Positions 27,323 to 35,628 of a stretch of 64,000 nucleotides of DNA are shown here, one piece after another. The position numbers were made by a program, and so were the translations under genes. The stretch spans positions 434,001 through 498,000 of the forward strand of contig NZ_JACHZQ010000002.1 in the NCBI RefSeq assembly GCF_014193655.1, read 5' to 3'. The notes under the pieces are model-generated. The model was not told the origin of the DNA. It was given only the letters and a program-made list of their open reading frames with translations, and made no database searches. Positions within the stretch are counted from its first letter, which is position 1. Each line of letters begins with the position of its first letter. The stretch is from Rhizobium sp. BK313 (lineage in GTDB: Bacteria; Pseudomonadota; Alphaproteobacteria; Rhizobiales; Rhizobiaceae).

Positions 27323-28027
27323 CTATTCTTCGATGCCAAGTCGTTTCATCACCTTTGTCGTCAGCCGCTCGCAGCGCCATCCGGCAAAGGGAAAGGCGTT
27401 GAGGAGTACCGGACCAATTCGGTCGTCGATGTGCTTTCGCAGCAGGTCCCTAGCCCGGTGAAGTCTGGATCGCACCGTCGCGGGCTTGATGCCTAAGAGT
27501 TCTGCCGTTTCTTCGACGCTCATGCCTTCGATTACCCTGGCAATGAAAACGAGGCGAAAATTATCCGGCAACTCATCGGTCGCCTCTTCTACGAGCTGCA
27601 ATATCTGCCTTTGTGCCATCGTCTTTTCCGGATCGTCTGTTGCTACACCGTTTGGAAATGGGACGACGTCAGCGCTTGCCGCATGGGTTGGCAAGGCGAT
27701 CTCCAGACTGCGCGAAGACCGACGAAGTCGGCCGAGCGCCTCGTTCATGACGATCCGGTACAGCCAAGTGGATAGTGATGATTCCGCCCGAAAACTGCCA
27801 ATATGCTCAAAGGCACGGACGTAGGCTTCTTGAACAACGTCCTCGGCGATACCGTCGTCGCGCACTATGCCGCGCGCAATGCGAAAAAGACGCTGATTAT
27901 AGCGGCGCATGATGGTTCGAAACGCCCCAGGATCTCTGTCGGTGGCGCGCTTGATCAGCATGGCCTCACTCGCGCGATCGTCCAAAAGGGGCCGCCCGGC
28001 CACTGCCAAAAGAGTTACTGCTTTCAT
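27323..28027 (-). CDS. ECF-family RNA polymerase sigma factor
   Basis: A 234-residue sigma-70 factor of the extracytoplasmic-function type. Region 2 shows YNQRLFRIARGIVRDD and VVQEAYVRAFEHI; region 4 shows MSVEETAELLGIKPATV and RSRLHRARDLLRKH. GGAG before the ATG supports this start. It has about 35 residues after region 4, a little more than usual. No anti-sigma factor is next to it: downstream are DUF4142 and cupredoxin genes, upstream a folate enzyme. Either the anti-sigma is elsewhere or the factor is controlled by another route. Confidence 0.88.
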   Translation of the reverse strand: MKAVTLLAVAGRPLLDDRASEAMLIKRATDRDPGAFRTIMRRYNQRLFRIARGIVRDDGIAEDVVQEAYVRAFEHIGSFRAESSLSTWLYRIVMNEALGRLRRSSRSLEIALPTHAASADVVPFPNGVATDDPEKTMAQRQILQLVEEATDELPDNFRLVFIARVIEGMSVEETAELLGIKPATVRSRLHRARDLLRKHIDDRIGPVLLNAFPFAGWRCERLTTKVMKRLGIEE

Positions 28028-28153
28028 TTTTCATCTCCAATCGTGGATTGGATGTCCGGCCTTGGCAAATGTTCCCGAGGTTCTCAAGATTCCGAGGTTG
28101 GCAGACCTTTCACAGTCCTCCGGCGCCACATCGGTTCGAGCCGACGCAGGAAT

Positions 28154-28837
28154 TCATCGGTATCGTACCCCAGTGTCTGTCACGATCACATCCATCGGAA
28201 TGTCGTGCGCGAGGGGGTGGATGGTGTTGATCTTCTGCGATTCGAAGCCAACGCCGATAATAAGCGGCTTGCGGGCGAGATAAGCGAGAGTCCTGTCGAA
28301 ATAGCCACCGCCGTAGCCAAGCCGGAAGCAATTGTTATCGAAGCCAACGAGCGGCGCTATAACGACATCGGGGATAGCCTGCCTGCCCTCTGCCGGCACC
28401 GGGATATTCCAGATGCCACGTTCCAGCCGCTCTCCTATTTTCCACGATCGGAAGATCAGGGGCGTGTTTTTGGCGATGACCACAGGCAATAGACACGTAG
28501 CGCCACGGGCGGTCGCGGTGGCCATCCATCCACGAAGATCGGGCTCTCCCAGAAACGGCCAGAACATGCTGACATGTTGGCCGGCCACATCGGCAATCAC
28601 GTGATCAAGGTAGGTCGCAATCAAGCGGGTAAATTCCTCACGCTGTGCCGACAGCAAGGATTTCCGCTCATCGATCAATCTTTGACGCTCTGTCTGCCGC
28701 CATGCCGGAATGTTTGAGGGGGCAGCCTCGCTGGCCTTAGAGCCGTCGCAGGCTGGATCGGCTTCATGCATCAGGCCGGTCGGCGATGCGAATTCAGAAG
28801 GCCTAGCGTCCGCATCGTGCTGATCCGATATGGTCAT
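28154..28837 (-). CDS. 5-formyltetrahydrofolate cyclo-ligase family protein
   Basis: A 227-residue protein with the family's C-terminal nucleotide/folate motif GYGGGYFDRTLA and the strands VSMFWPFLGEPDLR and IGVGFESQKI. The enzyme recycles 5-formyl-THF to methenyl-THF with ATP in the cytosol. The start is taken at the third codon of the frame (28837), which lies 7 bases after GAGG; ATG 28843 is too close to it. The first 45 residues are extra and hydrophilic. This may be a second, non-housekeeping copy, since it sits among stress genes and not near the usual ygfA partners. Confidence 0.8.
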   Translation of the reverse strand: MTISDQHDADARPSEFASPTGLMHEADPACDGSKASEAAPSNIPAWRQTERQRLIDERKSLLSAQREEFTRLIATYLDHVIADVAGQHVSMFWPFLGEPDLRGWMATATARGATCLLPVVIAKNTPLIFRSWKIGERLERGIWNIPVPAEGRQAIPDVVIAPLVGFDNNCFRLGYGGGYFDRTLAYLARKPLIIGVGFESQKINTIHPLAHDIPMDVIVTDTGVRYR

Positions 28838-28951
28838 CTGCATTCCTCAAATCGCGTGTGCGGTCCGCTATCGAAACCTGCTTGAGCTCAGACAATGATT
28901 TTTGTATAGAGAACTATATGTGAACTTCATTCTGGAATCGAGATCTTTCCG

Positions 28952-29857
28952 TTGGACCTTTCGTCGATCGAGATATTCCTCGCGGTTGCCAGCGACCGTA
29001 GCGTTACAAAGGCCGCCAAGGCGGTCGGGCGCGTGCCGTCGAATGTGACAACCCGAATCCAACAGCTTGAGGAAGACCTTGGTGTTCCCCTTTTTAGCCG
29101 CGACGGCAAGAAGATGACGTTGACGCGGGAAGGCGAAACGTTTCTCGCCTACGCCAACCGGCTGACGGCGCTTGCGCTCGAAGCGCGACAAGCAGTCCGA
29201 CCCGTTGCGCCATCGGGGACATTGCGTGTGGGCGCGATGGAAAGTACGGCGGCGAGCCGGCTGCCGGCGGCGCTGTCGCAGTTCAACCAAATGTGGCCGG
29301 ATGTTTCTCTGCGTCTGACGTTGGGGGCGTCCCGCGATCTCGGTCGGGACGTTCTGGCCGGCACTCTGGATTGCGCGTTGATCGCCCGCCCACCCAAGGC
29401 GATGCTGGACGAGGAACCGGATTTTGACGCCGAACTCAAGAGGCTCGAGATAGAGCCCGTCTTTGTCGAGGACCTGTTGATTGTGCTGCCGTCCGGCCAT
29501 CCATCGATCAAATCCGCTGCCGACCTCCGTGTTGGTTCGCTTGCCGCGTTGGAGCCCGGCTGCACCTATCGCAGGATTGCCGAAAACTGGGCGCGAAAAT
29601 CAAGCGCCCTGCAAACGACCGAACTTGGCTCCTACCACGCGATCCTGGCGAGCGTTGCGACCGGAAACGCGGCTGGAGTGATGCCGAAATCGGTCCTTGA
29701 TCTTATGCATTGGCCGACGAGCATCCAGACCCATCAACTCGGACCCGTCGATACGCTCCTTGTCTACCGCAAGAACGATTGCCCAAGCGCTTTCAATGCA
29801 TTCCACGAAGTCCTCAACGCGACAAAGGGCAGAGATCCTCGGCTCGTCACAAACTAG
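28952..29857 (+). CDS. LysR-family transcriptional regulator
   Basis: A 301-residue LysR regulator. The N-terminal winged helix is clear (IEIFLAVASDRSVTKAAKA, then NVTTRIQQLEEDLGVPLFSR), followed by a two-lobed co-inducer domain from about residue 90. The start is TTG (28952); no ATG lies nearby in frame, and translation from TTG gives the normal N-terminus. It diverges from the folate enzyme gene and lies 53 bases upstream of the HPP-CBS membrane protein gene in the same direction, which is its most likely target or partner. Confidence 0.88.
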   Translation: MDLSSIEIFLAVASDRSVTKAAKAVGRVPSNVTTRIQQLEEDLGVPLFSRDGKKMTLTREGETFLAYANRLTALALEARQAVRPVAPSGTLRVGAMESTAASRLPAALSQFNQMWPDVSLRLTLGASRDLGRDVLAGTLDCALIARPPKAMLDEEPDFDAELKRLEIEPVFVEDLLIVLPSGHPSIKSAADLRVGSLAALEPGCTYRRIAENWARKSSALQTTELGSYHAILASVATGNAAGVMPKSVLDLMHWPTSIQTHQLGPVDTLLVYRKNDCPSAFNAFHEVLNATKGRDPRLVTN

Positions 29858-29910
29858 CCGGCGTCCTTTCCGTCCGTTCGCAATAATACCCTCTCATAAC
29901 CGGTCTTATC

Positions 29911-31041
29911 ATGCATAATCCCTATTCCCGGAACATGGAACCGAGCCATTCGCGCCGCTTGCGGTTGTTTTCTCCGATCCTGGCTGGCGCAACCTTGCGC
30001 GAACGATTGATCGCATGCCTTGGCGCCTTGCTTGGCATTGGTCTCACGGGGGTTATCAGCGGCTATCTGTTCGGGCAGGGGCCGCATCTTCCGCTCATCG
30101 TCGCGCCAATGGGGGCATCGGCGGTGCTGCTTTTCGCAGTGCCTTCGAGTCCGCTTGCGCAGCCGTGGTCGATCATCGGTGGCAACACGATCTCCGCACT
30201 GATGGGCATTGTCGCCGCCTATCTCATTCATGATCCGATCATCGCAATCGGTGTCGGCGTTTCGCTTGCCATCGGCGCGATGTCTTTCACCAGATGCCTC
30301 CACCCGCCTGGAGGTGCTGCTGCCTTGACCGCCGTTCTCGGCGGCCCGGTCGTTGCCGGCTGGGGTTTTCTTTTTCCTTTTGTCCCCGTGGCATTGAACT
30401 CCTGCATTCTTGTCGGGCTGGGCTTGCTCTTCCACAAGCTTTCCAGGCGCAACTATCCGCATGTCGCCCCTAGACCTGCGGAGAATACTCATCAGACAAT
30501 CGACTTACCTTCATCTGAACGGGTCGGCTTTCGAGAGGAAGACGTCGATGCGGCTCTCGAAGCGCTTGACGAGACCTTTGACATCGACAGGGCAGACCTC
30601 AGCCGCCTGCTGCAGCAGGTCGAACTGCAGGCGACGTTGCGGTCGCACGGAACCATAAGCTGCGCCGACATCATGTCGCGTGACGTGATCGCGGTCGGCG
30701 ACGACGTCGAACCGGATCACGCAAGGCACTTGCTGCTGAAGCACAATATCCGCACTTTGCCGGTGAAAGACCGCGAAGGCCGGCTAATCGGCACAGTCGG
30801 CCTGCGGGAATTGTCGGAGAGTACCAGCACGATCGCGCGCGCCATATCGAAACCCGCAGTCGCTGCCATTTCGGACTCAGCTCTATCACTGCTATCCGTT
30901 CTGACGGATGGGCGCACGCATGCGGTTATCGTTGTCGATGCCGATAGCCGGATCCTTGGTCTGATATCGCAGACAGATCTCTTGAGCGCAGTGGCAAGGC
31001 TGCTGCTGACCGATCGCGTCGCGGTCCCGGCTGTCGCCTGA
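29911..31041 (+). CDS. HPP-family membrane protein with a CBS-domain pair
   Basis: A 376-residue protein. The N-terminal half is four to five membrane helices of the HPP family with the diagnostic LHPPGGAAALTAVLGGP around residues 131-147. The C-terminal half carries two CBS domains (first near residues 250-305, ADIMSRDVIAVGDDV; second near 310-365), which bind adenine nucleotides and gate transporters. Bacterial HPP proteins have been linked to nitrite transport, but the cargo here is unknown. No strong ribosome site; ATG 29935 is an alternative start. Confidence 0.85.
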   Translation: MHNPYSRNMEPSHSRRLRLFSPILAGATLRERLIACLGALLGIGLTGVISGYLFGQGPHLPLIVAPMGASAVLLFAVPSSPLAQPWSIIGGNTISALMGIVAAYLIHDPIIAIGVGVSLAIGAMSFTRCLHPPGGAAALTAVLGGPVVAGWGFLFPFVPVALNSCILVGLGLLFHKLSRRNYPHVAPRPAENTHQTIDLPSSERVGFREEDVDAALEALDETFDIDRADLSRLLQQVELQATLRSHGTISCADIMSRDVIAVGDDVEPDHARHLLLKHNIRTLPVKDREGRLIGTVGLRELSESTSTIARAISKPAVAAISDSALSLLSVLTDGRTHAVIVVDADSRILGLISQTDLLSAVARLLLTDRVAVPAVA

Positions 31042-31079
31042 GGGGCGGACATGCAGAAGTCGCAATGCCAGTCATGAAA

Positions 31080-31104
31080 AAGGCCGGGAAGTCCCGACCT
31101 TCTT
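31080..31104 (+). terminator. Weak intrinsic terminator after the HPP gene
   Basis: AAGG-C-CGGG (31080-31088) pairs with CCCG-A-CCTT (31093-31101) with one mismatch, and TCTTC follows. It lies about 40 bases after the stop at 31041. The pyrimidine tract is short. Confidence 0.45.
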
Positions 31105-31292
31105 CGCTCAACATCGACAGCTGCCAGTACATCCGTGGTCAGCCGCCGACATTGATCTATGAAGATATGCTACTCTTTAATTGCAAAGAGTCGATTGAAA
31201 TTGATCGTCAGCTTGATCAAGGCAGGGCTATCCGCTCTACCGTCAATGCAGCCCTCGTCCAAGGTGGATCGGTCGGGCTGCCTTCGAGCTGG

Positions 31293-31913
31293 CTAATGTC
31301 CCCACCACGCCCGCATGTCAGCCGGGGTGCCTTTGAATTGATTTCGGTCGCATAAGCCTATGCCATCGACGGAATGAGGATCTGGTCCGCTCCCCCCATC
31401 GGTGTATTGCCATAGCGTCCACTCGCTCCAGTTCGGAGGGACCACCGCCGTGGATGCATATTGCGCAAGCCAAAACCAGCAGGCTCCAAGAACAGGATCG
31501 GTTGTTGTGCCGAGGGCCCTTTTGATCGTGTGCCCACTGTAAAAGCCTGGATGGCGGCCAGTCTTCGTTTTGACATGCGTTACGAAGGCTCGCGCTTCTT
31601 CCAACGTCATAGACGGGCCGGTCGGATTGTCCTCAAAATCCAGAACCAGGATTGTGTTTTCATCCGGCTGCACGATATCGAGGAAGTGTTGGGCCTGTGA
31701 AATCCCGTTCGATCCGGTCCCAAAATGGTATGCCCCAAAAAGCAGCCCTGCCCTTTTGATAGCGTCGCGATTTCGCCTAAACATCGGATCGACATATGCT
31801 TCACCCTGCGTAGCCTTGTGAATAACGCCGAGAACGCCAGCCTGCTTCGCCTTGTCGAAGCGTAGCCGATTGCCGTTGTGATGGGAGATATCGATAACAC
31901 AGTTGGAAGCCAT
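31293..31913 (-). CDS. GH25 lysozyme-like glycoside hydrolase
   Basis: A 206-residue muramidase-type domain of family GH25, which cuts the N-acetylmuramyl-beta-1,4-glucosaminyl bond in peptidoglycan. Catalytic residues are D8 (VIDISHHNG) and the DxE motif D92-E94 in LDFEDNP; the end QYTDGGSGPDPHSVDGIGLCDRN is typical. The ATG at 31913 has GGAGGGG upstream. No signal peptide is evident, so it may be phage-derived, cytosolic until lysis, or exported by another route. It is a single minus-strand gene without phage neighbours. Confidence 0.86.
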   Translation of the reverse strand: MASNCVIDISHHNGNRLRFDKAKQAGVLGVIHKATQGEAYVDPMFRRNRDAIKRAGLLFGAYHFGTGSNGISQAQHFLDIVQPDENTILVLDFEDNPTGPSMTLEEARAFVTHVKTKTGRHPGFYSGHTIKRALGTTTDPVLGACWFWLAQYASTAVVPPNWSEWTLWQYTDGGSGPDPHSVDGIGLCDRNQFKGTPADMRAWWGH

Positions 31914-32050
31914 GTTCCCCTCCGTGACATACAAGGAGTGTCCCACTCCTTCGCCACAACCATGATCCGATATGCACGATAAAATTGCAAACCCCTCTTA
32001 TAGCTACGTCAAAAGGTATTGTGTGCCACTCTTTTACGGAAAAATGGACT

Positions 32051-32251
32051 ATGTCGAACTGTGAATTCTTTGCGCGGCCACACGATGCCCGGAGCCTCCT
32101 TCGCCAGGACCTCATTGATCGCGAAGCGCGATTTGGTCCTGATCTCTTCCGCAAGCGCGCTGCGATCAGGGGCTTAAACGCGTCGTCAAAGCCCTTGGAT
32201 GCGCAAGGTGACTTCAATCAACCCGGCAAACCCGGCGGAACAGCGATATAA
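32051..32251 (+). CDS. Possible small hypothetical protein
   Basis: A 66-residue frame in the 406-base gap between the divergent GH25 and GH13 genes. The middle part (RSLLRQDLIDREARFGPDLF) looks like real, charged helical protein and its codons are moderately GC-rich at third positions, but the ribosome site is poor and I know no relative. The rest of the gap looks like ordinary promoter DNA. Confidence 0.28.
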   Translation: MSNCEFFARPHDARSLLRQDLIDREARFGPDLFRKRAAIRGLNASSKPLDAQGDFNQPGKPGGTAI

Positions 32252-32319
32252 ATGACGTCATGATTTAGCTTCGAAGTCGTATGGGCCAGTTTGCAGCCCA
32301 GCTAATTGTGGAGCGACCG

Positions 32320-34692
32320 ATGACGATCAGCGTTCAATTCCAGTTTCGCAGTGGTTTTTCGTCCCTCGACTTCGACAATTTTCGCTTGTGGGGTAGCTGG
32401 GACGGGGAGGGGCGCAGCGCCGAGGAATGGACGTCCGCCAATATGCAAGCTGGCATCGATGCGAACGGATATGAAGTCTTTCGCACGCAGATCGAATTTC
32501 CGGACACCGAGGTCGGCACGATGTTCCGGTGGGGAATTGAAGTGGATCGACCGGGCTCTCCCGGGATGTGGGCGATTGCGGCCGAACTCGATGACGAGGC
32601 CTCACAGCGTCGCGAGCGCTTCTTCATGCTCCAGCCGGATACATCAACGCAGACCTATCATTTAACCTGGCAGGGTCTGCTTGGCGCAAACCGTATCCGC
32701 AGGGGAGACGCGTCCGCCGGCATTCGCTTTTCGGTTTGGGCACCGAACGCCGAAGCGGTTTCGCTTGTTCTGGCCGATCCAACAATCGGATATGTCGCCG
32801 ATGATGGAACCGGGGCGATCAAGTCCGTCGAAATGCGCAAAACCGGTGATGGAATTTGGGTCGTCCAGACGGGAGACGACGCGTGCCTCACCGATTTCGA
32901 GAGCATGGTCGGCACAGCCTATATGTATCATGTCACGAAAGACGACGGCTCTCTGGCATACCGGACCGACATCTGGTCGCTGATGCAAATCGGGGCAGGC
33001 GATCTGGACCCGGACGGCGCGCCCTATCATGGAAAACCCGAAGCGCTCGACGGACCACAGAGTTGCTCGGTCGTCTGCGATCCGAGACTGGTCTTGCTTG
33101 CATCTGGAGAAGAAGTCACTGCGGACGATTTCTGGGCCGATGAGTTTGTCGCCAACCGGCCGTTGCCGAAACGGATCGAGGATCTGGTAATTTACGAGCT
33201 CCATGTCGGTGCGCTGGGTTTCGGAAAGGACGCTCCAGGCACGCTGGACGATGCCATCGCCTTCATCGCGCATCTTGTGGCATTGGGCATCAACGCTGTG
33301 GAATTGCTGCCGATCGCTGAGTTCGAGACGCGGGCGAACTGGGGGTACGGTACCTCGCATTTCTTTGCCACCGACCAGGGCGCTGGCGGCACCGACCGGC
33401 TCAAGATGTTCGTCAAGGCCTGTCACCAGCAGGGTATCGTTGTCATTCTGGACGTCTGCTACAACCACTTCGACCCGGACGGCGAGCGGGCCGAATGGGC
33501 TTACGATTCAAATGATCACACCCGCAATATCTATTATTGGTACGAGGGGAAGCCCAGCGACTACCCTGAGCCGACCGGCGGCTATATCGACAATATTTCC
33601 ACGGGTTGGGCGCCACGTTTCCACGAAGAGGCGGTGCGCCAGCTGTTCGTTTCAAGCGCTGCGTTCTTTGTCTCCATTTGCCATATAGATGGCTTTCGGC
33701 TCGATCAGACGAGTTCCATCCATCAATATCCCGTCCTGCATGCCAACGGACACCCGGCCGGCAGGGCTGCGGCGTTTGGCGTGAAATTCCTGAAACAATG
33801 GACCCGCACGATGCGGCTCATCAAGCCGGGCCTGTTTCTCACCGCCGAAGACTATTCCGACTGGCCCGCTATGACGGAGCCGAGCCTAAACGGGGATGGT
33901 CTCGGGTTCGATGCGACATGGTATGGGGATTTCCACCACAATCTCATCGAGTACCATGGCGGATCCCAGGCACAGCTCGTCAAATTTGCCGGCTACGGCG
34001 ATCGTCGGGAACTTGCCCTGTCATCGTTTGCCGGAGCTTTCGATGCGAGTGCCCATTCGAAAGTGGTCTACAATCAATCGCATGATGATTGTGGCAACCG
34101 GGAGGGTTCAGCCCGGACGGTAGTCGTGGCGGTCAACTTCGCGCCGTTGGTTGGTGAAACGCGGGTATGGGCTGAGGCTAGGAGCCGCTTTGCCGCCGCG
34201 ATGACCTTGCTGTCGGCGGGCACGCCCATGTTCTTCATGGGCGAGGAGGTCGGCGCCCAGCAGCCATACCGCTACAATGATTTTCTCGATAACCGGGAGG
34301 ATATTCTCGGAGAGGCGGCTGGCAGCGGCGCGAGATTGATGGCCTGTTATCGTGACCTGATATCCCTAAGTATCAACGAGGATGCCGTCCGCTCGCACAA
34401 CATCGCAGTTTCCACCGTCCACAATGCCAATCGCGTCATTGCGTTTCACCGTTGGAATGGCATGGAAGAATTCCTTATCGTCGGCTCGCTCAATGACGCT
34501 CCATTCAACCACGGCTATTGGTTGCACAGCGATCGGTTGGGTGACTTTCATTGGCAGGAGATTTTCAATACCGACGCTGCCGAATATGGCGGCTGGAACA
34601 TCGGGAATGGCGGCAACAGGATGGAAGCCGTAGGAGGTGCGCTCAATGTGGTTCTCCCTGCCTGCGGCGTGCTGGTCTTTCGGAAGTTGTGA
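32320..34692 (+). CDS. GH13 alpha-glucan enzyme (branching-enzyme/trehalohydrolase-like)
   Basis: A 790-residue glycoside hydrolase family 13 protein acting on alpha-1,4-glucan. Order: an N-terminal beta domain (1-110), a CBM48-like domain (about 125-225, FSVWAPNAEAVSLVL), then a catalytic barrel with IYELHVGALGF, VCYNHFDPDGE, nucleophile D462 (GFRLDQ), acid E510 (TAEDYSD) and D589 (QSHDD). The C-terminal beta domain ends at the stop. All catalytic residues are present. GGAG lies 6 bases before ATG 32320. Larger than a plain trehalohydrolase, it most resembles glycogen branching or isoamylase-type enzymes. No glgA/glgC genes accompany it. Confidence 0.82.
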   Translation: MTISVQFQFRSGFSSLDFDNFRLWGSWDGEGRSAEEWTSANMQAGIDANGYEVFRTQIEFPDTEVGTMFRWGIEVDRPGSPGMWAIAAELDDEASQRRERFFMLQPDTSTQTYHLTWQGLLGANRIRRGDASAGIRFSVWAPNAEAVSLVLADPTIGYVADDGTGAIKSVEMRKTGDGIWVVQTGDDACLTDFESMVGTAYMYHVTKDDGSLAYRTDIWSLMQIGAGDLDPDGAPYHGKPEALDGPQSCSVVCDPRLVLLASGEEVTADDFWADEFVANRPLPKRIEDLVIYELHVGALGFGKDAPGTLDDAIAFIAHLVALGINAVELLPIAEFETRANWGYGTSHFFATDQGAGGTDRLKMFVKACHQQGIVVILDVCYNHFDPDGERAEWAYDSNDHTRNIYYWYEGKPSDYPEPTGGYIDNISTGWAPRFHEEAVRQLFVSSAAFFVSICHIDGFRLDQTSSIHQYPVLHANGHPAGRAAAFGVKFLKQWTRTMRLIKPGLFLTAEDYSDWPAMTEPSLNGDGLGFDATWYGDFHHNLIEYHGGSQAQLVKFAGYGDRRELALSSFAGAFDASAHSKVVYNQSHDDCGNREGSARTVVVAVNFAPLVGETRVWAEARSRFAAAMTLLSAGTPMFFMGEEVGAQQPYRYNDFLDNREDILGEAAGSGARLMACYRDLISLSINEDAVRSHNIAVSTVHNANRVIAFHRWNGMEEFLIVGSLNDAPFNHGYWLHSDRLGDFHWQEIFNTDAAEYGGWNIGNGGNRMEAVGGALNVVLPACGVLVFRKL

Positions 34693-34881
34693 CAGTCTGA
34701 GACCGCGGTGGCCTATATGAGGTTGCTTCTCGGTGGAAGGCAGGCTGACGATTTGGCGCAATATGCTCCGTCGTCGGGGCGCGACGGAGGCGCTAGGCGT
34801 CACTGACCATGACTAATGACTTTTGAATTTTAGCACAAGCTGATACTATCGCGCTGCGGGTACTATACGACGAGGCTCAAC

Positions 34882-35628
34882 ATGCGGCGCGGCCTGATAT
34901 CTGGTGTCTGTTTGGCATGGACCGCGTTTTGTGTTCTGGCGGGCTTTGTTGTTGCTGACGAAGATGACATGCTCACAGGTGAACGGCTCGCTGCATTGTT
35001 GCGCGCCAGCCGGACCGTCATCTCAAGTCATCAGAAACTGATCAACGATGAATCCCTCGGGAAAAAGGATCTCACCGGTCAACGTGTCGTCAACGAAGCG
35101 CTGCAGATCTTTGCGCAGCGCAAGGGCGATTCCGTATCGGATCAAAATTTCAGCCCCTTCGACAAACAATTGTTCGATGCGCAGGTCGCCGCGATAAAGG
35201 AAGTTGTCGACGAACATCAAAGCATGATCGATATGAAAGGTGTGGGTTTCAAGGGCTTCATTCCCTCGACCTTCGCCCGGTTGGTCAATGAACGTTTTGA
35301 GGAAAAGGTCGGCGATAAGGCAAAGATGAAGGTGACGGCGCCTGAGGAGCTGATCCGCAATCGCAAAGCGCGTCCGGACGACTGGGAGCAGCACGTCATA
35401 GAGAGCGATTTTCTGTCTCCCGATTGGCCGAAAGGCAAATCCTTTACCGAGGAGGTGGAGGTGAGCGGTCGCCCGTCTTTTCGCATGCTGATCCCCGAAT
35501 ATTACTCGGCATCCTGCCTGACGTGTCACGGTGGACCCAAAGGCGAGGTCGATGTAACGGGCTACCCGAAGGAGGGTAAAGCTGAAGGCGATTTGGCCGG
35601 TGCGATCAGCATTACGCTGTTCAAATGA
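34882..35628 (+). CDS. DUF3365-type periplasmic c-heme sensor protein
   Basis: A 248-residue exported protein with a signal peptide (to about residue 24, FVVADEDD) and one c-type heme site CLTCH near residue 213, followed by GGPKG. The pattern matches DUF3365/Tll0287-like proteins, PAS-like heme domains proposed as redox or gas sensors. The ATG follows GAGG. Its last codons overlap the histidine-kinase start (ATGA), so the heme protein and the kinase are made together. That suggests it is the input module for the kinase in the periplasm. Confidence 0.84.
   Translation: MRRGLISGVCLAWTAFCVLAGFVVADEDDMLTGERLAALLRASRTVISSHQKLINDESLGKKDLTGQRVVNEALQIFAQRKGDSVSDQNFSPFDKQLFDAQVAAIKEVVDEHQSMIDMKGVGFKGFIPSTFARLVNERFEEKVGDKAKMKVTAPEELIRNRKARPDDWEQHVIESDFLSPDWPKGKSFTEEVEVSGRPSFRMLIPEYYSASCLTCHGGPKGEVDVTGYPKEGKAEGDLAGAISITLFK

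Noticed and set aside
31065..31355. 96-codon plus-strand frame
   Set aside because: Begins in the terminator of the HPP gene and runs into the end of the GH25 gene; composition not protein-like.
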